Shown here: one piece after another, positions 8,855-17,757 of the stretch
Layout: the number at the start of each line of letters is the position of its first letter
Numbering within the stretch: position 1 is the stretch's first letter
Program-made: the position numbers and the translations under genes
Notes under the pieces: generated by a model
Seen by the model: the letters and a program-made list of their open reading frames with translations, nothing else
What the model was told of the DNA's origin: nothing
The model's database searches: none
Source: JAGNRR01 sp965230665
GTDB lineage: Bacteria; Bacteroidota; Bacteroidia; Chitinophagales; Chitinophagaceae
Assembly: GCA_965230665.1 (NCBI GenBank)
Contig: CBDDLM010000004.1
Span: 2,914,001-2,978,000, forward strand
Reading direction: 5' to 3'
DNA: 64,000 nucleotides

Positions 8855-9775
8855 TTAGAATCCTAATTTCTTTTTCAGAACCATGGCAGCTTTTAAAGCG
8901 GGTTGAGTCTTAGATGAGAGTATTGGATATTCTATTTGGTCCCCGCCAAAGGTTGAAAAGAAACGAGCTACACCTGGAACCTCGCTCCCTTCAAAGTCGA
9001 AAAAGGTTTTGCCCTTTGTAATGGCTATTTGGATACAATGCCACAAAAGCAGACCCATAGCTCCGCTGCCTAGGTGTTTTCCTGCACTCCCTCCAAGTAA
9101 ATAGTAAGAAGTTTCGGTGTCATAAACATTAAATATTGCTGCATGAACTTGCCGATCACGATCCTTGGCTAGATAAATAGAACCATTCTTTTTATTCTGA
9201 CATAGAGCAAGAGCCTTCTTTAAGGTTTCTCTAGGAATAAGGCTAGTACCTCTCTGACGGCTAATCGAATCGGAATAAACATTATAAAACGCGTCAAGAG
9301 TTGTTGTTTCTTCAACGTTCAGATGCTTTTCGGCTTTTTTAAGTTGTCTTTTAAGGCTTGCTTTAAAATTGGTATGAATTAGTTCTTTTCCGTGATCCAG
9401 TCTTAAAATATAAGTTCTTTTTTTATTGATCGAAAGGTTCAACGATCTCGTAAACATCGGATTACAATCATATTCACTTAGCGCAAATTGCGAAAGAAAA
9501 TTTTGTGCCAATAAGAAAAGCTCCTCTTTTTGTTCTTGGGAGTACTGCCGTTCTGCAAATAATAGACCACTATATGGAATGAGATGCGGGTTTCTGGAAA
9601 TAGTAAATCCCAGTTTTTTTTCCATTGCATAGGGTAGAAAGGCTTTAGAATTATGACCATATAATTTAGTCACACGCCAATGATCAGTAACAGAATCCCA
9701 CCATTCAGGCTGGTGAAAGAGAGGTATCCAGTTATGTTCCGAACAAAATTCTATATACTCTTTTTTTGTATCCAC
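8855..9775 (-). CDS. GNAT/FemAB-like acyltransferase
   Basis: The 306-residue cytosolic protein has the two-lobed pattern of FemAB/GNAT-type proteins (acetyltransferase_6-like). It starts with P-L-F-H-Q-P-E-W-W near residues 18-26. It has a helical R-Q-L-K-K-A-E-K segment and ends with A-I-F-N-V-Y-D, Y-Y-L-L-G-G and F-D-F-E-G-S, which resemble the acyl-CoA or aminoacyl-tRNA binding core. The substrate is unknown; cell-envelope or lipid modification is common for relatives. It begins one base after the stop of the permease gene, so the two are translationally linked. Confidence 0.7.
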   Translation of the reverse strand: MDTKKEYIEFCSEHNWIPLFHQPEWWDSVTDHWRVTKLYGHNSKAFLPYAMEKKLGFTISRNPHLIPYSGLLFAERQYSQEQKEELFLLAQNFLSQFALSEYDCNPMFTRSLNLSINKKRTYILRLDHGKELIHTNFKASLKRQLKKAEKHLNVEETTTLDAFYNVYSDSISRQRGTSLIPRETLKKALALCQNKKNGSIYLAKDRDRQVHAAIFNVYDTETSYYLLGGSAGKHLGSGAMGLLLWHCIQIAITKGKTFFDFEGSEVPGVARFFSTFGGDQIEYPILSSKTQPALKAAMVLKKKLGF

Positions 9776-9776
9776 T

Positions 9777-11003
9777 TTATTTAAATTGGAGTGCTTTAAC
9801 CGGTTTAATACTTCTAATGAGAAAAGTAGGAATAATAAGAATAACGAGCATGGTGAGTATGATCAGTAAATTAACCATAAGGAAAGAAGGCCAAACGTAA
9901 ATAGCTGGCGCAGTTCTGACGTAATAAACCTCAGGATCTAATTTGATAAATCCGAATTGTCGCTGTAAAAGAATAAAGGTTAGTCCGATTACGTTTCCTA
10001 AAATAAGTCCCCAAAAAAGAATCCGTAGACCAGAAGCATAGAATACTTTGCTCATAGCAAGTGTATGCATTCCTAAGGATTTTAAGATGCCGATCATTTG
10101 TGTTCGTTCTAAAATAAGAATTAGCATAGTACTAATCATGTTCATAATAGCAACAATGATCATGATGCTTATAATGAGCTGCTCATTAGTCTTCATCATG
10201 CCAAGCCAGGAGAAAACATTTTCAAAACGCTCTTTAATTGTATAGGCATAAAGCGGAGCTTCGATAAGGTCCTGGTAAATAGCCTCCTTTGTGTCGTTTA
10301 GCTGATCGATATTTTGTACGTCTAATTCATAACCTTGAATTAGGCCGAGGCTATCTTTTGTAACATGTTGTATGAGCTGATGATCACAGAAGGCAATTTG
10401 TTGGTCAAACTCTTGTAGTTCAGTATTAAAGAGACCACATACAATACCTTTTCTTGGTTTAGGGTTCCGTTCACCCGGAATGAGAAAATAAAGTCTTAGT
10501 TTATCGTTTAACCGGACTTTTAATTTATTAGCAAGGGTCGTTGAGATAATAATATCATTAGAGTAACCGCTATCAGAAAAACGAATAGTTCGTCCGCTAG
10601 TTAGCTCAATGGTAGTTGGTGCTTCTTTAAAACTAGATTTTAGAATAACACCCTCCATTTCGTCTTTACTTTTTAGAATAACCGACTGCAACGTAAAAGG
10701 AGACGCGGATTCAATATTTTCGAAAGAGCTTAGTTCTTTAAAAAGACTTTTATCAAAAGGTACTTTTTCCTCTTGTAAGTAATGGTTAGGGTCAGCCAAA
10801 TAAGGAGTAATGTGAATATGTCCCCAATTTGAATAGAATTTGTTTTTTACGCCATGTTGAAATCCCTTGATCAAGGATACTCCAATTATCATAACCGCCA
10901 GACTAAGAGCAATAGCAGCTATGGCAACTCGTACAATGATAGCTGAGAAAGATTTCTTCTTGCCAAAGGCAATGCGTTTTGATATGAAGCTGGAAAGATT
11001 CAA
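9777..11003 (-). CDS. ABC transporter permease of the FtsX/LolC-LolE type
   Basis: This is a four-helix MacB/FtsX-type permease: an N-terminal helix (V-A-I-A-A-I-A-L-S-L-A-V-M-I-I-G), a large periplasmic MacB-PCD-like domain, then three C-terminal helices. Bacteroidota relatives are annotated as LolE-like and are thought to extract lipoproteins from the inner membrane. The open frame extends to a TTG at 11030, but that codon falls in the T-run of the terminator of the preceding gene. I therefore prefer the TTG at 11001-11003 (M-N-L-S-S-F-I-S-K-R), which fits the family N-terminus. No ATPase gene is adjacent. Confidence 0.82.
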   Translation of the reverse strand: MNLSSFISKRIAFGKKKSFSAIIVRVAIAAIALSLAVMIIGVSLIKGFQHGVKNKFYSNWGHIHITPYLADPNHYLQEEKVPFDKSLFKELSSFENIESASPFTLQSVILKSKDEMEGVILKSSFKEAPTTIELTSGRTIRFSDSGYSNDIIISTTLANKLKVRLNDKLRLYFLIPGERNPKPRKGIVCGLFNTELQEFDQQIAFCDHQLIQHVTKDSLGLIQGYELDVQNIDQLNDTKEAIYQDLIEAPLYAYTIKERFENVFSWLGMMKTNEQLIISIMIIVAIMNMISTMLILILERTQMIGILKSLGMHTLAMSKVFYASGLRILFWGLILGNVIGLTFILLQRQFGFIKLDPEVYYVRTAPAIYVWPSFLMVNLLIILTMLVILIIPTFLIRSIKPVKALQFK

Positions 11004-11015
11004 AATGAATACGCC

Positions 11016-11053
11016 GTAAAAATAAAACAAAAAGGCTGCCTTTAAAGGCAGCC
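11016..11053 (-). terminator. Rho-independent terminator, perfect 20-bp palindrome plus T-run
   Basis: GGCTGCCTTTAAAGGCAGCC at 11034-11053 is a perfect palindrome. On the minus strand it is followed by TTTTTGTTTTATTTTT. It lies between the DUF1573 gene (upstream) and the permease gene (downstream), and ends the DUF1573 transcript. Confidence 0.88.
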
Positions 11054-11077
11054 CTCTTATAATCTGTAAAAATATTC

Positions 11078-11506
11078 TTATTGTATCGAGGGGTTCATTT
11101 TTACTCCGCCGTTTATTTTAGCAGGAGGAATAACAACACCCTTAATAGTCAACTCAAATCGCTCTTTCATACTTTTTGCGTTTGATTGGATATAAACAGT
11201 TTTATTAAAAGATCCAACTTTACCTTTAGTAGCAAATTTTACGAAAATTGTACCTGTTTTACCAGGCATAATTGGGTCTTTACTCCATTTAGGAACTGTA
11301 CAACCACAAGAAGAAGAACAGCGTTGAATAATTAAAGGACTTTTACCTACATTTTTGAATTTAAAGCTGTAAGTAGCTTCGGGTCCTTCTTTTACATTGC
11401 CAAAGTCATGTGTAGTTTGTTCAAACTTGAAGACTGGCGCATTGTCTTGAGCCACTGCCGCTAAGCTAACAAACACAAGAGCGATAAGACTTAATAATGA
11501 TTTCAT
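11078..11506 (-). CDS. Secreted DUF1573 protein (second of a pair)
   Basis: The 142-residue protein has a signal peptide ending around A-V-A-Q-D (residue 20) and one DUF1573 beta-sandwich (ASPM/SPD-2/Hydin-like fold). The domain includes H-D-F-G-N-V-K-E-G near residue 34 and the conserved cysteine cluster C-S-S-S-C-G-C-T-V-P. The family is exported or periplasmic and of unknown function. It lies 24 bases downstream of a paralogous DUF1573 gene on the same strand and is closed by a strong terminator, so the pair is an operon. Confidence 0.88.
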   Translation of the reverse strand: MKSLLSLIALVFVSLAAVAQDNAPVFKFEQTTHDFGNVKEGPEATYSFKFKNVGKSPLIIQRCSSSCGCTVPKWSKDPIMPGKTGTIFVKFATKGKVGSFNKTVYIQSNAKSMKERFELTIKGVVIPPAKINGGVKMNPSIQ

Positions 11507-11530
11507 AGCAATTAATTTTTTTCCTTAGTA

Positions 11531-12031
11531 CTAGTGCTTAATCATTGAATTATTGTTCGTAGGTACAGAAGAGGTTGGAGCTTTCTCTACATTACCTTTA
11601 ATCTTTAATACTTTTTGTCCAGCAGTAGATTTAACCGTAATAGTTTTATAAAAGTTTCCAGGACGACCTTTTGTATTGTAAGTAGCCGTAATCTTAGAAG
11701 TTTTACCAGGTAAGATAGGATCTTTGCTCCAGTTTGGAGTTGTACAACCACAACTAGCACGTACGCTTTCTAACTGAATGGGTTGTTTTGTAGTATTGGT
11801 AAAAACAAAATCATAACTTACTGAAGGGCCTTCTGGTACAGTGCCAAAATTGTGCTCTTCTGTTTTAAATTTCATTGCAGTACCAGCTTGCTTAACAGGA
11901 GTTGCTTTTTTGGGGCTTGCTACTGCCTTAGCTTGAGGTGCCGCCGCAGCTTTGGCATGATCTCTATGCTGTGCCATAGCTGTTGCGCTTGTCATTAAAA
12001 TTACTGCTAAAAATAAAATTGATCTTTTCAT
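11531..12031 (-). CDS. Secreted DUF1573 protein (first of a pair)
   Basis: The open frame reaches 12049 (172 aa), but the methionine six codons in (12031) begins a standard signal peptide (M-K-R-S-I-L-F-L-A-V-I-L-M), so that start is preferred. An Ala/Lys-rich low-complexity linker (about 25-55 of the long form) precedes a DUF1573 domain with H-N-F-G-T-V-P-E-G and the cysteine cluster C-G-C-T-T-P-N-W. It is paralogous to the downstream gene but has the extra linker. The role is unknown. Confidence 0.87.
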   Translation of the reverse strand: MKRSILFLAVILMTSATAMAQHRDHAKAAAAPQAKAVASPKKATPVKQAGTAMKFKTEEHNFGTVPEGPSVSYDFVFTNTTKQPIQLESVRASCGCTTPNWSKDPILPGKTSKITATYNTKGRPGNFYKTITVKSTAGQKVLKIKGNVEKAPTSSVPTNNNSMIKH

Positions 12032-12071
12032 ATAAATTGTTGTTTTCAAGGATTAAAAATTGTTCTGTTTT

Positions 12072-12079
12072 CAAATTTA
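12072..12079 (-). promoter_or_regulatory. Possible -7 promoter box for the DUF1573 pair
   Basis: Read on the minus strand the site is TAAATTTG, matching TAnnTTTG, about 40 bases before the preferred DUF1573 start. It is a sequence match only. Confidence 0.45.
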
Positions 12080-12250
12080 TAGTAAAGACGCTTAAAAAAG
12101 TCAGACGGCTGTTAAGTCAGGGTTAATCAATTTGCAATTAACACCTTCTGAAAGAATGAATTGTTAATCAAGGGCTTGTTTCACAATTTGAAACAAATAT
12201 ATCCTGCGAATTCGAAGAGATGCATTGTATAAATTTTGAGTCGCTTTTTG

Positions 12251-12258
12251 TACTTTTG
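12251..12258 (+). promoter_or_regulatory. -7 promoter box that decides the E1 start codon
   Basis: TACTTTTG matches TAnnTTTG and sits ten bases before the ATG at 12268. Because it lies inside the longer open frame that begins at 12220, the real start must be downstream of it. Confidence 0.55.
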
Positions 12259-12267
12259 CGGCATACT

Positions 12268-14655
12268 ATGCCTAACGAAGAACAAGTTGTGATTGACGGA
12301 AAGCTATCATTTGAAGAATTTAAAAAAGAAATAATTGACGATTACCAATTGGCTGTAGAAAGTCGAGAGACGAGCCTCTTGGGACGTAAAGAAGTATTAA
12401 CTGGTAAGGCTAAGTTCGGAATATTTGGAGATGGAAAGGAGCTTGCTCAGATTGCAATTGCGAAAAGTTTTCAAAAAGGCGATATCCGCTCTGGTTATTA
12501 TAGAGATCAAACATTCATGTTTGCAGCAGGGATGAGTTCTATTCAGGAATTCTTTGCTCAATTATATGCTAATCCAGATATAGATCAAGAACCGTCCAGT
12601 GCAGGAAGACAAATGAATGGGCATTACGCAACGCGTTGGGTAAAACCCGATGGGACCTATAAGGACTTAACCCAATCTAAAAATAGTAGCTCAGATATTT
12701 CACCAACAGCTGGTCAAATGGTTCGCGGTTTGGGCTTAGCATTTGCATCGAAGTGTTATCGCGCTAGTGAAGCATTACATGTAAAAAATAATTTTTCGAA
12801 TAAGGGTAATGAAGTTACCTTTTGTACAATAGGAGATGCTTCGACAAGTGAAGGACCTTTTTGGGAGACGATTAATGCGGCTGGAGTATTGCAAGTTCCT
12901 TTGGCCGTTTTTGTATACGATGATGGTTATGGGATTTCTGTTCCTAGAAAATACCAGACTTCAAAGAACTCTATTTCGAAAGCTTTAGCTGGTTTTCAGT
13001 ATAATGAAGGTGAAGGTGGAGTAGACATATATACGGTTCGTGGTTGGGATTATGCGGCTTTATGTAGTGTAATACAGGACGGAGTTAAAAAGGTAAGAGA
13101 AACCCATACGCCCGCTTTATTTCATATTCAAGAGGTTACCCAACCTCAGGGGCATTCTACTTCTGGGTCACATGAGCGTTACAAATCTCCGGAGCGCTTG
13201 GAGTGGGAGAAAGAGGTAGATTGTATTCATAAAATGCGCAAGTTTATAATCGATAACTCGATTGCAGATCAAGATTTATTAGATACTATTGATAAGGAAG
13301 CGAAAGAAAAAGTTAAGCAAAAAAAGCAGGCAGCTTGGACGGCTTTTTTAGAGCCCATAAAAAACAAAATTTCTCAGGCTGAGACACTTATAAACCAATT
13401 GGTGTTTGAAGCTGGAGAACATGCATCGTTTATAGCTGGTTTAGTCAAAGAGCTAAAAGCAATTCGTGAGCCGATTCGAAAAGATGTCATGGTAACCGTT
13501 TCCAAGGCACTTCGCTTTGCTCCTGATGGCAATGCGAAACGTCAATTGAATACCTTCTATCAAAATCTAAAAAAAGAAAATGAAGAGCTTTATAATTCGC
13601 GCTTGTATTCAAATTCTGAAAAAGCAGTTCGTAAAATAGCTGAGGTAAAGCCAATCTACGATGATGAAATTTTGAAGAATGGTTACGAAATTCTAAATGC
13701 CTTTTTTGATAAGACTTTAAAAGAACGAGCAGATGTTTTTGCCTTTGGGGAGGATGTTGGTCAAATAGGAGATGTAAATCAAGGTTTTGCAGGCTTGCAA
13801 GAAAAGCATGGTAAAGTACGTGTATTTGATACGGGTATTCGAGAAAATACAATAATTGGACAAGGGATTGGGATGGCTATGCGCGGTTTAAGACCTATCG
13901 CCGAAATTCAATATTTAGATTATCTTTTGTATGGCCTCCAACCATTGAGCGATGATGTCTCAACGATGGAATATCGAACAAGAGGTGGGCAGAAATGCCC
14001 CTTAATTGTACGCACAAGAGGACACCGATTAGAAGGTGTTTGGCACAGTGGTTCTCCAATGGGAATGATCATTAACTCCTTGCGTGGTATGAATGTTTGT
14101 GTGCCACGTAATATGGTTCAAGCATGTGGTATGTATCAAACCTTATTGCAAAGTGATGAACCGGCATTGGTTGTTGAGTGTTTAAACGGATACCGCCTTA
14201 AAGAGAAATTGCCAAGTAACCTAGGTGCCTATACAGTGCCCTTAGGAATTCCTGAAATTATTCGAGAAGGTGAAGATATTACCATTGTTTCTTATGGTAG
14301 TACGCTGCGTGTGATTGAAGAGGCGATTGTTAATTATTTAGAACCAGCTGGTATTTCGTGTCAAGTTATCGATGTTCAAACGCTCTTACCGTTTGACATC
14401 AATAAGTCTATCGTTGAAGAATTGAAGAAAACAAATCGGATTGTTTTCGTAGACGAAGATGTACCAGGAGGTGCTACGGCATTTATGTTTCAGCAAATTA
14501 TGGAGAACCAAGGGGGGTACCGCCACCTCGATGTGGCCCCTCGAACGATTACAGCTCGAGCGCATCGTCCTGCATATGGGACCGATGGTGACTATTTCTC
14601 AAAACCAAATGCTGAAGATATTGCACACGTCATTGAAGATATGATGGCTGAATAA
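12268..14655 (+). CDS. 2-oxoacid dehydrogenase E1, fused alpha and beta subunits
   Basis: This thiamine-diphosphate enzyme decarboxylates a 2-oxoacid and passes the acyl group to the lipoyl E2. The N-terminal half is the alpha subunit, with the ThDP motif G-D-A-S-T-S-E-G near residue 189 followed by the N-A-A-G segment and Y-G-I-S-V-P. The C-terminal half is the beta subunit, with F-G-E-D-V-G near residue 493 and a transketolase C-terminal domain. Bacteroidota fused E1 proteins of this type are usually annotated as branched-chain or pyruvate-type; the substrate cannot be decided here. A promoter-like box at 12251 favours M-P-N-E-E-Q as the start (795 residues), not the upstream ATG at 12220. 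Confidence 0.88.
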   Translation: MPNEEQVVIDGKLSFEEFKKEIIDDYQLAVESRETSLLGRKEVLTGKAKFGIFGDGKELAQIAIAKSFQKGDIRSGYYRDQTFMFAAGMSSIQEFFAQLYANPDIDQEPSSAGRQMNGHYATRWVKPDGTYKDLTQSKNSSSDISPTAGQMVRGLGLAFASKCYRASEALHVKNNFSNKGNEVTFCTIGDASTSEGPFWETINAAGVLQVPLAVFVYDDGYGISVPRKYQTSKNSISKALAGFQYNEGEGGVDIYTVRGWDYAALCSVIQDGVKKVRETHTPALFHIQEVTQPQGHSTSGSHERYKSPERLEWEKEVDCIHKMRKFIIDNSIADQDLLDTIDKEAKEKVKQKKQAAWTAFLEPIKNKISQAETLINQLVFEAGEHASFIAGLVKELKAIREPIRKDVMVTVSKALRFAPDGNAKRQLNTFYQNLKKENEELYNSRLYSNSEKAVRKIAEVKPIYDDEILKNGYEILNAFFDKTLKERADVFAFGEDVGQIGDVNQGFAGLQEKHGKVRVFDTGIRENTIIGQGIGMAMRGLRPIAEIQYLDYLLYGLQPLSDDVSTMEYRTRGGQKCPLIVRTRGHRLEGVWHSGSPMGMIINSLRGMNVCVPRNMVQACGMYQTLLQSDEPALVVECLNGYRLKEKLPSNLGAYTVPLGIPEIIREGEDITIVSYGSTLRVIEEAIVNYLEPAGISCQVIDVQTLLPFDINKSIVEELKKTNRIVFVDEDVPGGATAFMFQQIMENQGGYRHLDVAPRTITARAHRPAYGTDGDYFSKPNAEDIAHVIEDMMAE

Positions 14656-14733
14656 AGGGTCATTGGGTTATTCATATAAATGAGCTCCCGTTTCTTTTAA
14701 CGAATACTCATTACTTCATAAATATTTACAACC

Positions 14734-14741
14734 TAAATTTG
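14734..14741 (+). promoter_or_regulatory. -7 promoter box before the DedA gene
   Basis: TAAATTTG lies 11 bases before the ATG at 14753, giving a very short leader for the dedA-MFS-GT2 operon. Confidence 0.5.
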
Positions 14742-14752
14742 CGGCTTCAATT

Positions 14753-15415
14753 ATGAGCGATTTTCTGCATACACTAAAAGAGACAGTTCTAAACCCAGAG
14801 TGGTATATAATGAATGGTGGTTTGTACATGATCCTTTTTGTAATTTTTGCAGAAACAGGTTTGTTCGTTGGTTTTTTTCTCCCTGGTGATTCACTTCTTT
14901 TTGTTGCAGGCATCTTTGTTGACAAGCTAGCTGCTGAAATGGGTAATATGCATTACCTCATGGTGATGGTACTAATTAGTATTGCAGGTGTATTAGGTAA
15001 TTTTGTAGGTTATTGGTTTGGAAGAAAATCAGGCCCTTTCTTGTATTCTCGAAAGGATACTTTTTTTTGGAAGAAAAAGCATTTAATGACGGCTCAGGAA
15101 TTTTATGATAAAAATGGAGCCTTCACGATTGTTGCTGCACGTTTTGTTCCCATTGTAAGAACATTTGCCCCAATTGTAGCAGGTGTTGTAAAAATGGACT
15201 TCAAAAAGTTTACTTTTTATAATGTACTCGGTTCCTTTGCTTGGGTCTTTTCGATGATGCTTGCAGGGCGTTTTTTACACCGTTGGATTTTAGATCAATG
15301 GGGAATTGATATTACGCATAAGTTAGAGATCATTGTTTTGGTCATTATCATTGTAACTACTGCACCTGTATTAATCAAGTTTCTGAAACCAAGTAAGGAT
15401 AAAAAACAAGCATAG
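14753..15415 (+). CDS. DedA-family (SNARE-associated/VTT) membrane protein
   Basis: The 220-residue inner-membrane protein has the DedA signature: G-F-F-L-P-G-D-S-L-L-F near residues 40-50, the conserved re-entrant segment, and R-F-V-P-I-V-R-T-F-A-P-I-V-A-G near 125-139. DedA proteins are implicated in lipid scrambling, undecaprenyl-phosphate recycling and proton-motive-force homeostasis. A C-terminal helix and a short Lys-rich tail complete the protein. It is the first gene of a short rightward operon with an MFS transporter and a glycosyltransferase. Confidence 0.9.
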   Translation: MSDFLHTLKETVLNPEWYIMNGGLYMILFVIFAETGLFVGFFLPGDSLLFVAGIFVDKLAAEMGNMHYLMVMVLISIAGVLGNFVGYWFGRKSGPFLYSRKDTFFWKKKHLMTAQEFYDKNGAFTIVAARFVPIVRTFAPIVAGVVKMDFKKFTFYNVLGSFAWVFSMMLAGRFLHRWILDQWGIDITHKLEIIVLVIIIVTTAPVLIKFLKPSKDKKQA

Positions 15416-15453
15416 GTTTTTTATGCTACTTTATTCTTCATTATTTTAGACCA

Positions 15454-16713
15454 ATGAAGAAAACCAGCATTTGGAGTTTACCTGTTCTCGTAGCGGCCTT
15501 AGGTTATTTCGTCGATATTTATGATTTAGTACTGTTTGGGATCTTTAGAGTACCTAGTCTTCAGGCTATTGGTTTAGAAGGGGAAAAATTGGAAAGTGTT
15601 GGCCATTTGTTGCTGAATATTCAGATGATTGGCATGTTGATTGGCGGGTTCTTCTGGGGAATACTTGGAGATAAAAAAGGACGCCTCTCGGTATTATTTG
15701 GTTCTATTCTTGTTTATTCCATAGCCAATATTCTGAATGCCTATGTTACCAGTGAAACGCAGTATTACTTCTTAAGGTTTTTTGCAGGTTTTGGATTAGC
15801 TGGTGAGCTGGGAGCTGGAATTACACTTGTGTCAGAGGTGCTGAGAAAAGAAGACCGCGGTTGGGGTACTACATTGGTGGCGACCATAGGAGTCTCTGGT
15901 GCTGTTTTTGGAGGGCTGTTGGGAAACTATTTTGACGGGACGCATGATGTGCTGGGTTATACATTAAATTGGCAGACAGGTTATATCGTTGGGGGAGTGC
16001 TAGGGCTCATGCTCTTACTGTTACGCATAGGTGTTTTTGAATCTGGAATGTTTGAACAAGCCAAACAAAAGAATGTCATGATGGGAAATTTAAAAACTCT
16101 ATTTGGAAATAGACAGAATGTCAAAAAATATTTTTATTGCATTCTTGCCGGTTTGCCGATTTGGTATGGTGTTGGGATTCTTGTTTTCTTTTGCCCAGAA
16201 CTTGGAGCAGAAATGGGCTTAGATAAAGAAAGTATAAGTGTAAGTACAGCTATTATGGTAGGATATGCAGGGGTAACCTTGGGAGATTTTCTTTCAGGTT
16301 TATTTAGTCAGCTGTTTAAAAGTAGAACTAAGATTATTAAGATATTTATTTTATTGACAGCCCTTGCGGTAGCGGCTTATCCTATCTTAGGAAGGATAAG
16401 TGTCAATTGGTTATACACGGTTTGTTTCTTTATTGGAGGATTTTCGGGTTACTGGGCCGTCATTATCACAACTTCAGCAGAACAATTTGGGACAAATATT
16501 CGAGCAACGGTTACCACCACTGTACCAAATTTTATAAGAGGATCACTAACACCAGTAACGCTGATTTATGTATTACTATTCCAAGAGTTCTTTCACTTAA
16601 AAAAAGTACCAGCTGCTATGTGGACAGGTGTTATTGTATTCGTTGTTGCCCTATATGCCGCTAGTCAGCTTAAAGAAACTTTTGGCAAAGATCTAAACTA
16701 TCTCGAGGAATGA
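15454..16713 (+). CDS. MFS transporter (sugar/metabolite-proton symporter-like)
   Basis: The 419-residue protein has about 12 membrane helices. The loop between helices 2 and 3 is G-I-L-G-D-K-K-G-R, the MFS motif A, and R-F-F-A-G-F-G-L-A-G-E-L-G-A-G resembles the sugar-porter branch helix 4. The substrate is unknown. It starts 38 bases after the dedA stop and is followed after one base by the GT2 gene, consistent with one transcript. Confidence 0.88.
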   Translation: MKKTSIWSLPVLVAALGYFVDIYDLVLFGIFRVPSLQAIGLEGEKLESVGHLLLNIQMIGMLIGGFFWGILGDKKGRLSVLFGSILVYSIANILNAYVTSETQYYFLRFFAGFGLAGELGAGITLVSEVLRKEDRGWGTTLVATIGVSGAVFGGLLGNYFDGTHDVLGYTLNWQTGYIVGGVLGLMLLLLRIGVFESGMFEQAKQKNVMMGNLKTLFGNRQNVKKYFYCILAGLPIWYGVGILVFFCPELGAEMGLDKESISVSTAIMVGYAGVTLGDFLSGLFSQLFKSRTKIIKIFILLTALAVAAYPILGRISVNWLYTVCFFIGGFSGYWAVIITTSAEQFGTNIRATVTTTVPNFIRGSLTPVTLIYVLLFQEFFHLKKVPAAMWTGVIVFVVALYAASQLKETFGKDLNYLEE

Positions 16714-16714
16714 T

Positions 16715-17707
16715 ATGAACGATTTAATTAGTATCTGCATGCCAGTAAAGAATACAGCGCCCTTTCTTGCGGAATGTTTGGATTCTTTTTTAGCGCAGAC
16801 TTATTCAAATTGGGAGCTAATAGCTATTAATGATGCTTCAACAGATCACAGTTTAGAAATCTTAGATACCTATGCTGAAAGAGATTCAAGAATTAAGATC
16901 TTTCAAAACGAGGGAGTTGGAGTGGTAGCAGGTCTTAAGACGGCTTATAAGCATTGTACTGGTTCCTACATTTCACGTATGGATTCTGATGATATTCATA
17001 CCCATGACAAGTTCGATACCATGCTTTCACAACTGAAGAAGGCAGGAGAGGGGTATATCGCTTTGGGACAGGTTTCCTACTTCGCAGAGGGTGGTATCGG
17101 TGATGGTTATAAGAAGTATGAGGAATGGATGAACCAGCTTATTGAAATGGGAAGAGGGTTCGATGAAGTATACAAAGAGTGTGTGATTCCATCACCTTGT
17201 TGGTTGTTGCATAGATATGATTTCGAACGGATGGGAGGATTTAATTCCGAGCGGTATCCTGAAGATTATGATTTGTGCTTTAGAGTGTACAAGGCTGGTA
17301 TTCGTTGTCTTCCACAGCCTAAGGTGCTCTTGAATTGGCGTGATCGACCGCAACGAACAACGCGTATTGATGATAATTATAAAGCTGAAAAAATGCTTAC
17401 CTTAAAATGCTATTACTTCTTAGATATTGATTTCGACAGCAATAAAAAACTAGTACTTTGGGGAGCAGGGAAGCGTGGTAAATTTATTGCGCAGTATTTG
17501 ACCCAGCGAAATGTTTCATTTATATGGGTTTGTAATAATGAAAACAAGATTGGACATAATATTTATGGTGTGGTACTTCAGCATGAGGATGCTTTGCAGC
17601 AAATATCTAATACGCAAATAATCATCTCAGTTGCCAATGTTGAGGAACAAATGGAAATAGGGGAACGCTGCCAAAATGAGGAATGGGAGCACTACTTTTT
17701 TTGCTAA
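16715..17707 (+). CDS. Family 2 glycosyltransferase with C-terminal nucleotide-binding-like extension
   Basis: The 330-residue protein has a GT-A domain (about 1-230) beginning I-S-I-C-M-P-V-K-N, with N-D-A-S-T-D and the metal-binding R-M-D-S-D-D near residue 90. The C-terminal 90 residues contain L-V-L-W-G-A-G-K-R-G-K, a Gly-rich Rossmann-like loop often seen appended to bacterial GT2 proteins. It probably builds a surface polysaccharide or glycolipid. The stop is TAA at 17705-17707, and the gene converges with the ABC-F gene. Confidence 0.88.
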   Translation: MNDLISICMPVKNTAPFLAECLDSFLAQTYSNWELIAINDASTDHSLEILDTYAERDSRIKIFQNEGVGVVAGLKTAYKHCTGSYISRMDSDDIHTHDKFDTMLSQLKKAGEGYIALGQVSYFAEGGIGDGYKKYEEWMNQLIEMGRGFDEVYKECVIPSPCWLLHRYDFERMGGFNSERYPEDYDLCFRVYKAGIRCLPQPKVLLNWRDRPQRTTRIDDNYKAEKMLTLKCYYFLDIDFDSNKKLVLWGAGKRGKFIAQYLTQRNVSFIWVCNNENKIGHNIYGVVLQHEDALQQISNTQIIISVANVEEQMEIGERCQNEEWEHYFFC

Positions 17708-17757
17708 TTACCATCAAAATTTTAGTTGGTGATACAAGCACATTAAAAGAAGTTAGA

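Noticed and set aside
12220..12267. Upstream ATG for the E1 gene
   Set aside because: A TAnnTTTG promoter box lies inside this extension, and the extra 16 residues do not match the family.
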